NCBI GenBank assembly: GCA_963169175.1
Contig: CAUJFK010000400.1
Location: 1 to 14,974, forward strand
From: Acidobacteriota bacterium
GTDB taxonomy: Bacteria > Acidobacteriota > Blastocatellia > Pyrinomonadales > Pyrinomonadaceae
Direction of reading: 5' to 3'
DNA length: 14,974 nt
Position 1 is the stretch's first letter. Each line of letters opens with the position of its first letter. A program made the translations under genes and the position numbers. This document shows positions 5,438 through 13,706 of this stretch, piece by piece. Below the pieces are notes generated by a model. The model was given only the letters and a program-made list of their open reading frames with translations. It did not search any database and had not been told where the DNA came from.

Positions 5438-6271
5438 CTATTCTGCTGTAAGCTGATGACTCGGTTGGATCTTGCCCTTAAAATCGGCCGCGAAGTTCCG
5501 GCTAAGCCTCAATTCGGTGCCGTCCGAGATCAATAGATCATAGTCGCCGTTCGACCTCGACTTGAATGATCTGACCTCGGAGATATTCACGATCGTCGAT
5601 CTGTGAATACGAACGAACAGGCGGCCGTCTAATTTGGCCAAGACCGACTTTAGAGTTTCGTTGTGCAGATATCGTTTTGTTCTGTGATGGACGTAGATGT
5701 ACGGCGTGCTGGCCGAGAAATACAAGATATCGCTTGTTTCGATCACCGTCCTCTTGTTGCCGTCGGCCACGACCATCGAACTCGCGCAAGCCGGTTTGCG
5801 CGGTGGAGAGGCCTGCTCGACAGTCGGTCTTGCGTCCATCTTTCTGCCGTGAACCAAGCGATAGAGCACGAGACTCGTCGGATAGACGATCAAGAGTATA
5901 AAGCCGTATCGCGTCACTTCGTATTCAAGAGTTTGGCGGTACGAAAAGGTGTTTTCAAAAAACACGGCCGACAATGTCCAGATCACTGCCGGATACGCAA
6001 ATAGATGAATCGAGATCGGGCTGAGCGCAAGCAGAATGTTCGAGACCTTCCCGCTATGAGAATGGGCAAAGTAGAATTGCCCGAAGATCAGAGGAGCAAA
6101 TAGCCACCAAAATGAGCTGAACAGGAAAGATTCGGAAAGGTAAAACGCCGAATGGCTCTCGAGCGAAGCTTCTAACAGGTCGAATACGACCGTCAGAACT
6201 ATGCACACGATCAAAACGACCGCAAGAACCGCGTATATCCTTTGTTGCGCCGAGTGATTTGCCGTGACCAT
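5438..6271 (-). CDS. Membrane-anchored LytTR DNA-binding regulator
   Basis: A 277-residue protein with four hydrophobic segments (about 11-31, 50-69, 77-104, 122-140), a linker rich in Pro and Ala, and a C-terminal LytTR domain from about 166 to 268. LytTR landmarks visible are DILYFSASTPYIYVHHRTKR, HNETLKSVLAKL, FVRIHRSTIVNISEV and DGTELRLSRNF. There is no receiver domain, so it is not a classical response regulator; signal input presumably comes through the membrane part. Its target is unknown; LytTR proteins bind direct repeats near promoters and often control neighbouring genes, so the dioxygenase-like lipoprotein 57 bases downstream is a reasonable candidate. ATG at 6271 has no strong ribosome site. 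It starts 33 bases after the deaminase-like gene. Confidence 0.87.
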   Translation of the reverse strand: MVTANHSAQQRIYAVLAVVLIVCIVLTVVFDLLEASLESHSAFYLSESFLFSSFWWLFAPLIFGQFYFAHSHSGKVSNILLALSPISIHLFAYPAVIWTLSAVFFENTFSYRQTLEYEVTRYGFILLIVYPTSLVLYRLVHGRKMDARPTVEQASPPRKPACASSMVVADGNKRTVIETSDILYFSASTPYIYVHHRTKRYLHNETLKSVLAKLDGRLFVRIHRSTIVNISEVRSFKSRSNGDYDLLISDGTELRLSRNFAADFKGKIQPSHQLTAE

Positions 6272-6304
6272 CGTGAAATAAAAAGTAGATCTGAGGGAGT
6301 TTGT

Positions 6305-6790
6305 TTACAGGCCGTATACCGTTTTGAGAATGTCACCCGCCCGCTTTATCCGTTCTCCGTTGTTTCCGCGCCACGAGGTGCTGTCGTAGTAGTAATACCA
6401 CGGCACGCCTGGATAGTACCGCCGGAGCATTGGTGCACACATTGCGAAACACGGTACGCGTTCGCTGAAGATCTGCAGTACGGTCAGATCGGGGCGGGTT
6501 CGGAACCATTCGGCCGCGAGCCCTTCCGAATGCAAGCCAACCTCGGCATCAGGTGTTGCTGCCGGTCCGAACACCTTTGCTAGTGCGGCGATCGTTACAT
6601 TTGGATTCACCTGGATCCCCTCGATACCGTTCCTGTCGCGGTAAAGCCACGCAGTGACATTTATTGCTCCGAGCGCTTTGGGCGAAGTAAGAACAGGATT
6701 TGCCACGCGCCGATAACGAAGGGTTGCATCTGGAAGCCGCGGATCGCATCTCGGCGAATCGATCGGTTTGGAATTCGGAATCCTTGGCAT
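6305..6790 (-). CDS. Small deaminase-fold protein (putative nucleic-acid or nucleotide deaminase)
   Basis: A 161-residue protein without signal peptide or membrane segment. The second half has the layout of cytidine-deaminase-like zinc enzymes: GLHSEGLAAEWF with His87 and Glu89 (H-x-E), then ERVPCFAMCAPML with Pro113, Cys114 and Cys118 as possible zinc ligands, and PGVPWYYYYDSTSW as a following strand. The two cysteines are spaced CX3C instead of the more usual CX2C. This arrangement resembles the bacterial deaminase families often used as toxin tips, but here it stands alone with no secretion or immunity gene recognised. The start ATG at 6790 has a very strong ribosome site (GGGAGGTGA) about four bases upstream, so it is well expressed if transcribed. 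The family assignment is from motif reading only. Confidence 0.55.
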   Translation of the reverse strand: MPRIPNSKPIDSPRCDPRLPDATLRYRRVANPVLTSPKALGAINVTAWLYRDRNGIEGIQVNPNVTIAALAKVFGPAATPDAEVGLHSEGLAAEWFRTRPDLTVLQIFSERVPCFAMCAPMLRRYYPGVPWYYYYDSTSWRGNNGERIKRAGDILKTVYGL

Positions 6791-6981
6791 AGCATCACCT
6801 CCCTTAAACTACATTCGGTCGAAAGTCGCATTTATTCTGTCGACGGTGGCTTGAAACAAGCTTTGTATTCGGCCTTGAAATCTTCGTTTCGAAGATGGAA
6901 AGACTTAAAAATCTTGTTGACTTCATGGATACACTCGGCAAATCACGCACGCTGGCTTCCGAACAGACACAGCGTAGCTTA

Positions 6982-6997
6982 TGTTATTATTTTAACA
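6982..6997. promoter_or_regulatory. AT-rich inverted repeat upstream of the RelE/ParE-type operon
   Basis: TGTTA (6982-6986) and TAACA (6993-6997) flank an AT-rich centre, 30 bases before the antitoxin ATG. It overlaps a possible -10 element (TATTAT). Autorepression by antitoxin at such a site is usual for these operons; this instance is only inferred. Confidence 0.3.
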
Positions 6998-7026
6998 GAC
7001 CATTAGCCGCGCTTACGAGGTTAGCT

Positions 7027-7257
7027 ATGCCAAATGTACAGATAATAAAGGAAAAGGATGCAGTTTTAATTCCGATCAAGGATTGGGAGAAGTTACAGAG
7101 AGAGGTTGTACGTTTACGCAAAAAGGTCAATAAAGCGAAATTCATGGATGATCTCCGTTCTGCGATCATTTCAATTGAAACAGACATACGCAGCGGGAAA
7201 ACACCGAAAGGCAAGGACGCCCGGGAGTTTATTAAAGAGCTGGAAAATGAAATATAA
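7027..7257 (+). CDS. Antitoxin of a RelE/ParE-type pair
   Basis: A 76-residue protein, MPNVQIIKEKDAVLIPIKDW at the N-terminus, followed by a charged helix (LQREVVRLRKKVNKAKFMDD) and a C-terminal helix with FIKELENEI. The N-terminal strand followed by IPIKDWEKL resembles Phd/YefM-like or related ribbon-helix antitoxins, but I cannot place it in a named family. ATG at 7027 is preceded by GAGG with a six-base spacer. The open frame continues upstream to 6895, but that part is low-quality sequence and lacks a ribosome site. The toxin gene starts 11 bases before this gene's stop, so the two are translationally coupled. It is identified as an antitoxin mainly by size, charge and position. Confidence 0.75.
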   Translation: MPNVQIIKEKDAVLIPIKDWEKLQREVVRLRKKVNKAKFMDDLRSAIISIETDIRSGKTPKGKDAREFIKELENEI

Positions 7258-7594
7258 GGTCATTATTGCAGATAGCTTTTACAAACCCGCAAAGAAATTA
7301 GCAAAACGATATTCCTCATTTCCCCAAGACCTTATCGGGCTTATTGACGAACTTGAAAATGATCCGCTGATCGGTGTTTCCTTAGGCGGCAATTTGCGTA
7401 AGATCAGGCTGGCGATCAAAAGTAAAGCAAAAGGCAAAAGCGGAGGAGCGAGAGTAATTTCTTACGTCTATCTATTAGGCACTTCAGTGCATTTGCTGAC
7501 GGTTTATGACAAGTCGGAAATTGCCGCCGTCTCGGACGAACAACTGCAGGAATTAGTATCTGAAGTCTTGCAATCTTTAGAAAATGAGTTATGA
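7247..7594 (+). CDS. RelE/ParE superfamily toxin
   Basis: A 115-residue basic protein. The order of elements fits the RelE/ParE fold: strand MKYKVIIADSFYKPAKKL, two helices through FPQDLIGLIDELENDP, then LGGNLRKIRLAIKSKAKGKS with several basic residues, GGARVISYVYLL, and the strand VHLLTVYDKSEI, followed by a C-terminal helix EQLQELVSEVLQSLENEL. Toxins of this group cut mRNA at the ribosome or poison gyrase; which applies here cannot be told. It overlaps the antitoxin stop by 11 bases and its own TGA overlaps the ATG of the DUF72 gene (ATGA), giving a three-gene coupled operon. The start at 7247 was chosen because the upstream extension of this frame is the antitoxin gene in another frame. 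Confidence 0.85.
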   Translation: MKYKVIIADSFYKPAKKLAKRYSSFPQDLIGLIDELENDPLIGVSLGGNLRKIRLAIKSKAKGKSGGARVISYVYLLGTSVHLLTVYDKSEIAAVSDEQLQELVSEVLQSLENEL

Positions 7595-8481
7595 AATTTG
7601 GAAAGGTCGATAACCCGGACGAGGTCGATTTTACCATTCCAGCGGACCCTCCGGCGACGAAGGGTGTTTTTGCGTTGGAAAAGGCGAAGGAGATGGAGGT
7701 TTGGGTCGGCTGTGCGAAGTGGAACAGCAAGGACCTGAAAGGCTTTTATCCGAAGGGCGTGAAGTCGAAGAACGAACTGCGGTATTATTCGACGCAGTTC
7801 AACTGCATCGAGCTGAACGCGACGTTTTATAAGCGTTATTGGGAGAACACCTATACCGGCTGGCATGACGGCGTTGAGGAAAACTTTAAGTTCTTTCCGA
7901 AATTCAACCAGGGCGTTACGCATTATTCGCGGCTAAAGGATGTCGAGCAGCGGTGCGAGGAGTTTGCCGAGAACATCGTTTTTCTAAAAGGGAAGCTTGG
8001 TGTGCCGCTGTTGCAGATGCATGACAATTTTGGGGCGAAGGATTACGAGCGGGTCGAAAATTTTGCCGAGAATGTCTGGACTTGCGGCATCCCGATCGCC
8101 ATGGAGTTTCGCCGGAGCGAATGGCACACCGACCCTGATATTTCTGAGCGGCTTTACGCATTGATGGAGAAGCACGCGATCACGAACGTGCTTGTCGATA
8201 CTGCCGGCCGACGCGATCTGATGCATATGCGTTTGACGACGCCGACGCCGTTCATCCGCTGGGTCGGTGCGAATCACGCATCAGACTTTACGCGGCTTGA
8301 TGCTTGGATCGAGCGGTTGGTGAAATGGAAAAAGCAGGGAATGCGAAAGCTCTATTTCTTTATCCATCAAAATGTCGAGCAAGAGTCGCCGCTGCTGGCG
8401 CAATATTTTGTTGAAAAGCTAAATAAAAAGATCGGAACCGATCTTCATATTCCGCTTACGGCAAAGGATGTTGACAAATAG
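7591..8481 (+). CDS. DUF72 (YecE-like) TIM-barrel protein
   Basis: A 296-residue protein with DUF72 landmarks: EVWVGCAKWNSKDLKGFYPKG near 36-56, LRYYSTQFNCIELNATFYKR, FKFFPKFNQGVTHYSRL, LLQMHDNF, IPIAMEFRRSEWH, TNVLVDTAGRRD, FIRWVGANHA and a final YFFIHQNVEQ. The family adopts a TIM-barrel fold; its enzyme activity is not established. The extended N-terminus (MKFGKVDNPDEVDFTIPADP) is common in one branch of the family, so the gene is full length. The ATG overlaps the toxin stop by four bases, which ties its translation to the toxin-antitoxin pair. Codon use is more GC-rich than in the TA genes just upstream, suggesting that the TA pair was placed in front of an older DUF72 gene. Confidence 0.9.
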   Translation: MKFGKVDNPDEVDFTIPADPPATKGVFALEKAKEMEVWVGCAKWNSKDLKGFYPKGVKSKNELRYYSTQFNCIELNATFYKRYWENTYTGWHDGVEENFKFFPKFNQGVTHYSRLKDVEQRCEEFAENIVFLKGKLGVPLLQMHDNFGAKDYERVENFAENVWTCGIPIAMEFRRSEWHTDPDISERLYALMEKHAITNVLVDTAGRRDLMHMRLTTPTPFIRWVGANHASDFTRLDAWIERLVKWKKQGMRKLYFFIHQNVEQESPLLAQYFVEKLNKKIGTDLHIPLTAKDVDK

Positions 8482-8512
8482 CACCGGCCGGAAAGGTCGT
8501 GTTATTTATTTT
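8482..8512 (+). terminator. Candidate intrinsic terminator after DUF72
   Basis: CAC (8482-8484) and GGCC (8486-8489), with one bulged C, pair with GGTCGTG (8495-8501) around a GGAAA loop, including one G-U pair. TTATTTATTTT follows. It lies directly after the DUF72 stop and overlaps the end of the convergent gene. Confidence 0.4.
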
Positions 8513-9065
8513 CTTTCGCGGATTCAGGACGCCCGCTTGAACGTCCTGTTTTTCGAAAAGCTTTTATTGCATCGATCAATTCAGACTCACACCTGAGATT
8601 TTCATTGAATTGGATCAGTTCGCCAGAGTTTGTCCCTACGGCGACCAGCGTGCCGCGGCTGTCCCGCACGGCCGTCGAGACCGGAAGCGTAGAGGTGTTG
8701 CTTTTGCCGATGGCGAAGGTCAAAAACTCTACGTCCGGCCACCAGCATTTTTGGACCCTGCCTCGTCCTCTATACGCAAAGCCGTTTTGATAGATGCGCA
8801 ATTCGTCCTGGACCAGAGAAAATTGAAACCAGGCCAAACAGAAAAAGGGCAGCGAAAGGATAAGGCAAACTGACCCCACGACATATGCCTTTTCCGAAAG
8901 AAGGCCTATGCCGGGTCTGAGCAATATTAGGCCGAGGAATATGAACAGAACGGTCAATGCCAAATTTGGCTTGGCTTGACGCGTTGACACCAAACTTCCT
9001 AAAGCCGCCTGGAGGCTGACACCGTTCGAGAAGTTTTCTTCCATTTCAGTTGTCGTTACTTTCAA
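8502..9065 (-). CDS. Hypothetical protein with two membrane segments
   Basis: A 187-residue protein I do not recognise. Two hydrophobic helices at about 35-55 and 61-83 are followed by a soluble domain that begins ELRIYQNGFAYRGRGRVQKC and continues WWPDVEFLTFAIG. This helix pair plus a short-strand domain resembles bacterial PH-like or DUF6585-like membrane proteins, but the similarity is weak. The start is probably TTG at 9065, overlapping the UbiA stop (TTGA), which implies coupling; ATG at 9044 is the alternative. It follows the prenyltransferase gene without gap, so the two are co-transcribed. The C-terminal tail is rich in Arg, Ser and Lys. No role can be assigned. Confidence 0.7.
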   Translation of the reverse strand: MKVTTTEMEENFSNGVSLQAALGSLVSTRQAKPNLALTVLFIFLGLILLRPGIGLLSEKAYVVGSVCLILSLPFFCLAWFQFSLVQDELRIYQNGFAYRGRGRVQKCWWPDVEFLTFAIGKSNTSTLPVSTAVRDSRGTLVAVGTNSGELIQFNENLRCESELIDAIKAFRKTGRSSGRPESAKENK

Positions 9066-9928
9066 TGCAGGAAAACCGCGGCGCCGAACGTGAGCAGTAG
9101 AATTACGCTGACAAAGGCATTGGTCGTAAAAAATGCGGCATTCATCCGCGAAAGATCATTGGGTTTAAGCAGCGTGTGCTGATAGATGAGCAACATCCCA
9201 ACAGCCGCTACTCCGACAAGTGCGGGCCAGCCCAAGCCAGTCACGAGAAATAGAAGCACAAGTGCCGCAAATGCCTGAAAATGGAAAAGCCTTGCGATCC
9301 AGAGGGAGTTTTTAATACCGTACCGCGCCGGAATTGATCGCAGGCCCGCCTTTCGGTCAAACTCAAAATCCTGACAGGCGTACAGCACGTCAAAACCGGC
9401 GGTCCACATAAGCACGACCAGTGAAAGCAGGATCGGCATTCCGGAATCAAGAGTTCCGCGGACGGCGATCCACGCGGCCGTCGGAGAAATGGCGAGGGCC
9501 CAGCCCAGCATCAGATGGGCCAGAGCAGTGAAGCGTTTTGCGTAGGAGTAGCCCAAAATACTGACCAAAACGATCGGCGATAGGGCAAACGTCAACCAGT
9601 TCAGCAAATACGCCGCAAGAAGAAACAGGGCGACCGACACACCAAAAAAGGCCCAGGCAAAGCCGACGCCTAATTTTCCGCTCGGCAGCTCTCGCGATGC
9701 GGTTCGCGGATTTTCAGCGTCGATATCGCGATCGATCAAACGGTTAAAGGTCATCGCCGCCGACCTGGCCCCGACCATCGCAACCGTGATCCAAAGGATC
9801 TTGTCCCACGGCGGCAGGCCTTCAGCCGCGAGCATCGCGCCAAGAAAGGCGAACGGAAGTGCGAACAGCGTATGTTCGAACTTTATCATTCGCAGGGTCG
9901 TTCGCAATTTATCCAGAGAGCCGGGCAT
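9062..9928 (-). CDS. mqnP: UbiA-family polyprenyltransferase, probably menaquinone MqnP
   Basis: A 288-residue membrane protein with about eight to nine helices. Both Asp-rich prenyl-diphosphate motifs of the UbiA family are present: NRLIDRDID (Asn62, Asp66, Asp70) and QDFEFDRKAGLRSIP (Asp187, Asp191). The N-terminal KFEHTLFALPFAFLGA and RTASRELPSGKLG are typical of the 4-hydroxybenzoate prenyltransferase-like branch used by organisms with the futalosine pathway. There it attaches the polyprenyl chain to the naphthoate precursor of menaquinone. Since mqnE lies about 4.6 kb away and no ubiquinone gene is seen, MqnP is favoured over UbiA; sequence alone does not prove the substrate. The small membrane protein downstream overlaps by four bases. 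TAGAAT about 14 bases upstream of the ATG is a possible -10. Confidence 0.82.
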   Translation of the reverse strand: MPGSLDKLRTTLRMIKFEHTLFALPFAFLGAMLAAEGLPPWDKILWITVAMVGARSAAMTFNRLIDRDIDAENPRTASRELPSGKLGVGFAWAFFGVSVALFLLAAYLLNWLTFALSPIVLVSILGYSYAKRFTALAHLMLGWALAISPTAAWIAVRGTLDSGMPILLSLVVLMWTAGFDVLYACQDFEFDRKAGLRSIPARYGIKNSLWIARLFHFQAFAALVLLFLVTGLGWPALVGVAAVGMLLIYQHTLLKPNDLSRMNAAFFTTNAFVSVILLLTFGAAVFLH

Positions 9929-10278
9929 CTTTGTTGAGATTCTACCAAAATGTCCATAGCCGTGCAGTTGCGGACGACCGATGCTTCAAATCCGATGCCG
10001 TCACTCCTGTTCCACCCAGGTGCGCGGGAATAAGGGGAACGTGCGGAGCACGGTATTTTGTTCATATCGACTATGTTGGACTATGTGATGGGAAATAAAT
10101 AAAAAAGTTATTTACATTCATTACATCATCCGCTATTTTAGTTCCGACCTTTCTCATATTTTCTGATCGCAGACTGCGGAGCGATTTATGTTAAGCCTGT
10201 TTAGGAGCAACCGGTACGGGCTTGGGATTGCTTTAGTCATTATGATTGAGAAACTCTCAAGCCTAATTTACAAAAGTT
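9929..10278. other. Intergenic region between divergent genes
   Basis: 350 bases between the minus-strand prenyltransferase and the plus-strand secreted protein. The left part (to about 10080) has ordinary composition; from 10090 to 10150 it is AT-rich with a run of six As. It must hold promoters for both flanking genes, but I see no clear -35/-10 pair, no RNA gene, no repeat and no credible open frame. Confidence 0.6.
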
Positions 10279-12123
10279 ATGAAATACCCTGACGTAGGCT
10301 GGAATTGTAGAGTATATTTCGTTTTTGCCGCGATGTTACCAATCTTCTTGTTTCTTCGAATATCGGTGGTTTGTCAGGATTCACCAACTGACGAACAGTT
10401 AAGAAAAACGAGAATAGATAGAACGGTCGATCCTGAGTTCTTGCGGTGGAAGATCATTTTGGATGCTCTGGTTCAGGATGCACGGACAGCGTTCCCGGAA
10501 GAACGCAGGCCGTACGCAATTGCCGATGTTGCTTCGACGTACTGGTATGTGGATAAGGATGACTCTGGAAAGCAGTTCGATCTCGCGCTGGACAAGGCAA
10601 TTTCCCTATACCGAATTGATAAGAAATACAAGCCTTCTGTTGATTATGTAATCGCAGTAGCCGCGCGCCGCGCTCCCGCCCGGATTAAATCCCTTGCAAA
10701 GCGGCTTGCCGACGCGGACAAAGAAAGCAAAACCGGACTCTCCGGCGAAACGGCCCTCGATCTTGTGGATGAAAACCCTGAGTTGGCTGCGCAAATAGCC
10801 GAGTCATTCGCACCCAAAGGATTACATGATGGAACCGCCATTTTACTGATCTTCCGCCTGGCCGAGCGAAATCCGCAACTGTCCGATCGCGTTTTCAACA
10901 CGTACTTGAATGCCGTGAGAGCGAACGAATCGATTCCTCTGGAAGCGGTCGTAACACTCGCAGGTTACGCGTTCGGAAACCCTGAATACTACTCTGTTGG
11001 CACGTCAGGACAGTACTTTGGAATGTCTATGAAACCGATTCCGGGCCTCCGAGCAAATTCAGCGATGGCGAATGCGTTCCTGAATATCGCATATAGTCGA
11101 ATCAATACGGCCATCGAGGCCAGAAATAATGCGGCCGGTGAGGATATGGCGGCGAGGAATTTCCCAATACTCTTCGCACTTGGGTATTTGCTTCCAGAAG
11201 TTGGCAGAATCTCGCCGACGGCAATGCCTGCGTGGCAGCAGCTTATGGCCCAAGGAAACGTTGGGGTGTCGGCTCCGCAGGCGCAAATCGTTCAAGGAAT
11301 ATTAACGCGGATTCATCAGAACCGCGAGAGAGTGAGAACCTTCAACGACGGTTCTCAGATACCAGAGTTGGAAGCTGAAGCGAGCCTCGAAAATGTTGAA
11401 AAGCTAACCGGAACCTGCGAGCGGGATGTGGTGTACAGCAAAGCCGCACTTTTATTTGATTCAAGGAAGAACTTCAAAAGGGCGTTCGAACTCGTCGAGA
11501 AGATCGAGGACATCAACCAAAACGCAGCTGTGAAGCAGGCGCTTTACATTAGCCGGGCCGACGTTGAGATGAAGAACGGCGATTGGAAAGCCGTTCGTGA
11601 GAATGCCGAGAAAGTTTCGTCGCTGGAACAGCGCGCGATAATCTACGTCGAAGCCGCTTCCGAAGAAGGGCCGGAACGTGACGAGTTCTTGCGGGAGTCG
11701 GTAAGACTCACCGAAAAATTCGCGAATGCAAAGGATCGAGCAGGGGTTCTATTCAGCGTGTCCACGCTAACCCTCAAGTCCGATTGGCAGGAGGCCCTCA
11801 AACAATTGAGCAATGCTGTCTCCAACCTCAACAAAGATGAGCCGAAGGACGAGATGAGCTTCTCGGTTCCAATTCGAGTTCCGCTCTCCTGCGGAGACAA
11901 AGGTAAATGGTGGGGCGGATTCTCGTCGTTGCCGCATTCAACCGTCTTTGAGGCTACGAATGTTTTTGCCAAGCGCTTTCCCGACCATGCACTTCGAACT
12001 GCGGATGAGATTAGCGATAAGATCATAAGGATTCGTGCATCTGCACGGATCGCGGGTATTGCATTAGAAACTTGGGAAAAGAACCGCAAGCGATCTACTT
12101 TGTCGGAACGCACATTCAACTAG
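10279..12123 (+). CDS. Large secreted helical-repeat protein of unknown function
   Basis: A 614-residue protein. The N-terminus has basic and polar residues, then a hydrophobic stretch VYFVFAAMLPIFLFLRISVV, so it is a likely Sec-exported protein with cleavage shortly after VVCQDS. The rest is almost entirely alpha-helical and rich in Ala, Glu and Arg, with TPR- or HEAT-like segments such as FKRAFELVEKIEDINQNAAV, ALYISRADVEMKNGDWKAVR and RESVRLTEKFANAKDRAGVL. No catalytic motif is visible. Proteins of this build are common in Acidobacteriota and remain uncharacterised. ATG at 10279 is preceded by AAAAG, a weak ribosome site. Its neighbours on both sides run on the minus strand, so it is a single-gene transcription unit. 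Confidence 0.8.
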   Translation: MKYPDVGWNCRVYFVFAAMLPIFLFLRISVVCQDSPTDEQLRKTRIDRTVDPEFLRWKIILDALVQDARTAFPEERRPYAIADVASTYWYVDKDDSGKQFDLALDKAISLYRIDKKYKPSVDYVIAVAARRAPARIKSLAKRLADADKESKTGLSGETALDLVDENPELAAQIAESFAPKGLHDGTAILLIFRLAERNPQLSDRVFNTYLNAVRANESIPLEAVVTLAGYAFGNPEYYSVGTSGQYFGMSMKPIPGLRANSAMANAFLNIAYSRINTAIEARNNAAGEDMAARNFPILFALGYLLPEVGRISPTAMPAWQQLMAQGNVGVSAPQAQIVQGILTRIHQNRERVRTFNDGSQIPELEAEASLENVEKLTGTCERDVVYSKAALLFDSRKNFKRAFELVEKIEDINQNAAVKQALYISRADVEMKNGDWKAVRENAEKVSSLEQRAIIYVEAASEEGPERDEFLRESVRLTEKFANAKDRAGVLFSVSTLTLKSDWQEALKQLSNAVSNLNKDEPKDEMSFSVPIRVPLSCGDKGKWWGGFSSLPHSTVFEATNVFAKRFPDHALRTADEISDKIIRIRASARIAGIALETWEKNRKRSTLSERTFN

Positions 12124-12256
12124 CAGCGACACCGCCTTTCTGCTCAACAAATTGCGGACACGCGTCAAATATTGCCACAATTCTCGATTCTCGCCTCATG
12201 GCGTAAAACCAGTGGGGCTATGTCAGAAATCCAGGTTTGTAAGAATAAGGACGGAT

Positions 12257-13474
12257 TCATTTTCCTGTCCTCGCCTGTGACAATCGGGTTGCCTGGCGGC
12301 GGACGGCGTCGGAAACGTTTTTGTTCTTCGAAAGCCCGGCGAGATCACGAAGCTGCAGCCGCGACAGAATGTTCATTACATTTGCGATCGGCGTACGCGG
12401 GTTGCGGGCGAGATTGTGGACTATCGAATAACTGCGTGCCCATTGCCGGTCGTTGGCGATCATGCGCAGGATGTCCTCAGGGATCGAACGCATGGCGGAG
12501 ATCTTTTCCATCTCCTGTTCAGTGATACGCGGGTTCTGGACGACCGCCGACGCGACGATCCGGTTCGGGTCACGGATGAGAATATTGCGGGCCTCGCGGT
12601 CGCCCTTCATCGCAAGCTTGACGCGGTCTTTCATTCCCATCTGCATCACGCGGTTGAGCACCGAAACGCGTTCGCTGCCGGCCTCGCCTTCTTCGAAACG
12701 GAACTCGCCCAGGATCTTATCGACGACGGCCTGCCGCTGTTCGGCCGATTCTTCGTATATCTCCTCGATATACTCAAGGCCGAGCCATGAATCATCCGTT
12801 TCGCTGTCCGGCACCTCGATCATGCTGGCAAGGAACAGAGCATCATCGATGTTCATCCCCGCGGCGTCAAGGTCCTGGCCAAATTCGGACTGCTCGATAA
12901 ATTCGGCGGCCGCTTCCTTGCCCTGAGCACGCAGTTCGTTCGCGATCTGCTGGGCACCGCGTTCTTTTTCAAAGAATTCGCGTTTTGTTTCAGATGCACG
13001 GCGTTCGGCCTCGGACGGGCTGGCGGGGTTGGCGATTATTGCCTCGATCAACGCCGGAGTTTGGATCAGAAGCTGCTGGTTAAGCGCCAGGCGTTCGAGC
13101 ATTTCGCCATTGTTCGAAGTACGGGCGAAACGGACGAATGTGTCGGCCGTTGTTTTTTCATTGGTGATTATCGCTTCGTAAAGGCTTGTCGGCAATCCTG
13201 TCTGCTGCGCAAAATGGTCAAGAACGGCAGAAGCGATATCCGCTGTGCGTAGCGAGCCTTCGAGTGTCGATGGGTCCTGTTCGGAAAGCGTGGCCCACGC
13301 GTTCGTTGAAAGCTCGCCGTCATCCGACCGGGCAAGCCTCACCAATACCTCAAGCAGGTCCGTCGGCGGAAGCGGAAGCACACCGCGCGATGCGGCAACC
13401 ACGGCGGGACGCGGAGCAGTGCCTTCGACGATCGCCCTGACGACCGGATTTAATGATTCGATTGTGGAACTCAT
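12257..13474 (-). CDS. Cytosolic helical-repeat protein of unknown function
   Basis: A 405-residue, acidic, helix-rich protein without signal peptide or membrane segment. The C-terminal half has short repeats of HEAT or leucine-rich-variant type: RVKLAMKGDREARNILIRDP, then NRIVASAVVQNPRITEQEME, and WARSYSIVHNLARNPRTPIA, followed by a basic end (SKNKNVSDAVRRQATRLSQA). The repeated 'N-P-R-x-T/P' turn is the clearest motif. The middle part (about 160-260) is rich in Glu and Ala and may be coiled coil. Similar C-terminal blocks occur in unnamed proteins of Acidobacteriota and Deltaproteobacteria, as I recall, but no function is known to me. It is divergent from the nucleotide-sugar dehydrogenase, with 232 bases between the starts. 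Confidence 0.8.
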   Translation of the reverse strand: MSSTIESLNPVVRAIVEGTAPRPAVVAASRGVLPLPPTDLLEVLVRLARSDDGELSTNAWATLSEQDPSTLEGSLRTADIASAVLDHFAQQTGLPTSLYEAIITNEKTTADTFVRFARTSNNGEMLERLALNQQLLIQTPALIEAIIANPASPSEAERRASETKREFFEKERGAQQIANELRAQGKEAAAEFIEQSEFGQDLDAAGMNIDDALFLASMIEVPDSETDDSWLGLEYIEEIYEESAEQRQAVVDKILGEFRFEEGEAGSERVSVLNRVMQMGMKDRVKLAMKGDREARNILIRDPNRIVASAVVQNPRITEQEMEKISAMRSIPEDILRMIANDRQWARSYSIVHNLARNPRTPIANVMNILSRLQLRDLAGLSKNKNVSDAVRRQATRLSQARTGK

Positions 13475-13706
13475 AGCGCGGTGTAAACTGTGCCCTCGGG
13501 AGCGGATGCCCCTAATAATCTAACATATCAAAGGCCAACCTCACGTTCGCGGCCTGGAACAAATGGCCGATTATTGCTTTATCCGAACGGGTTTTGCGTA
13601 AATGCGGCCCCGGCGGGTAAAAACCGGCATATTCATCGGATAGAAATTAGAGTTTGGTTGTTGTAACGTAGAAACACATAAACTCGATAATTTATATACA
13701 GGTTTC
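13475..13706. promoter_or_regulatory. Divergent intergenic region with AT-rich promoter candidate
   Basis: 232 bases between two divergent starts. From about 13660 to 13700 the sequence becomes AT-rich (GATAAT at 13685-13690, TATATA close behind), a plausible -10 zone for the dehydrogenase gene; the best -35 match, TTGTAA, is 19 bases upstream, which is longer than ideal. Nothing else is recognised. Confidence 0.3.

Noticed and set aside
6895..7026. Upstream extension of the RelE/ParE-pair antitoxin to an ATG at 6895
   Set aside because: The added 44 residues have no family likeness and no ribosome site, and they cover the likely promoter and inverted repeat; the ATG at 7027 has GAGG at good spacing.
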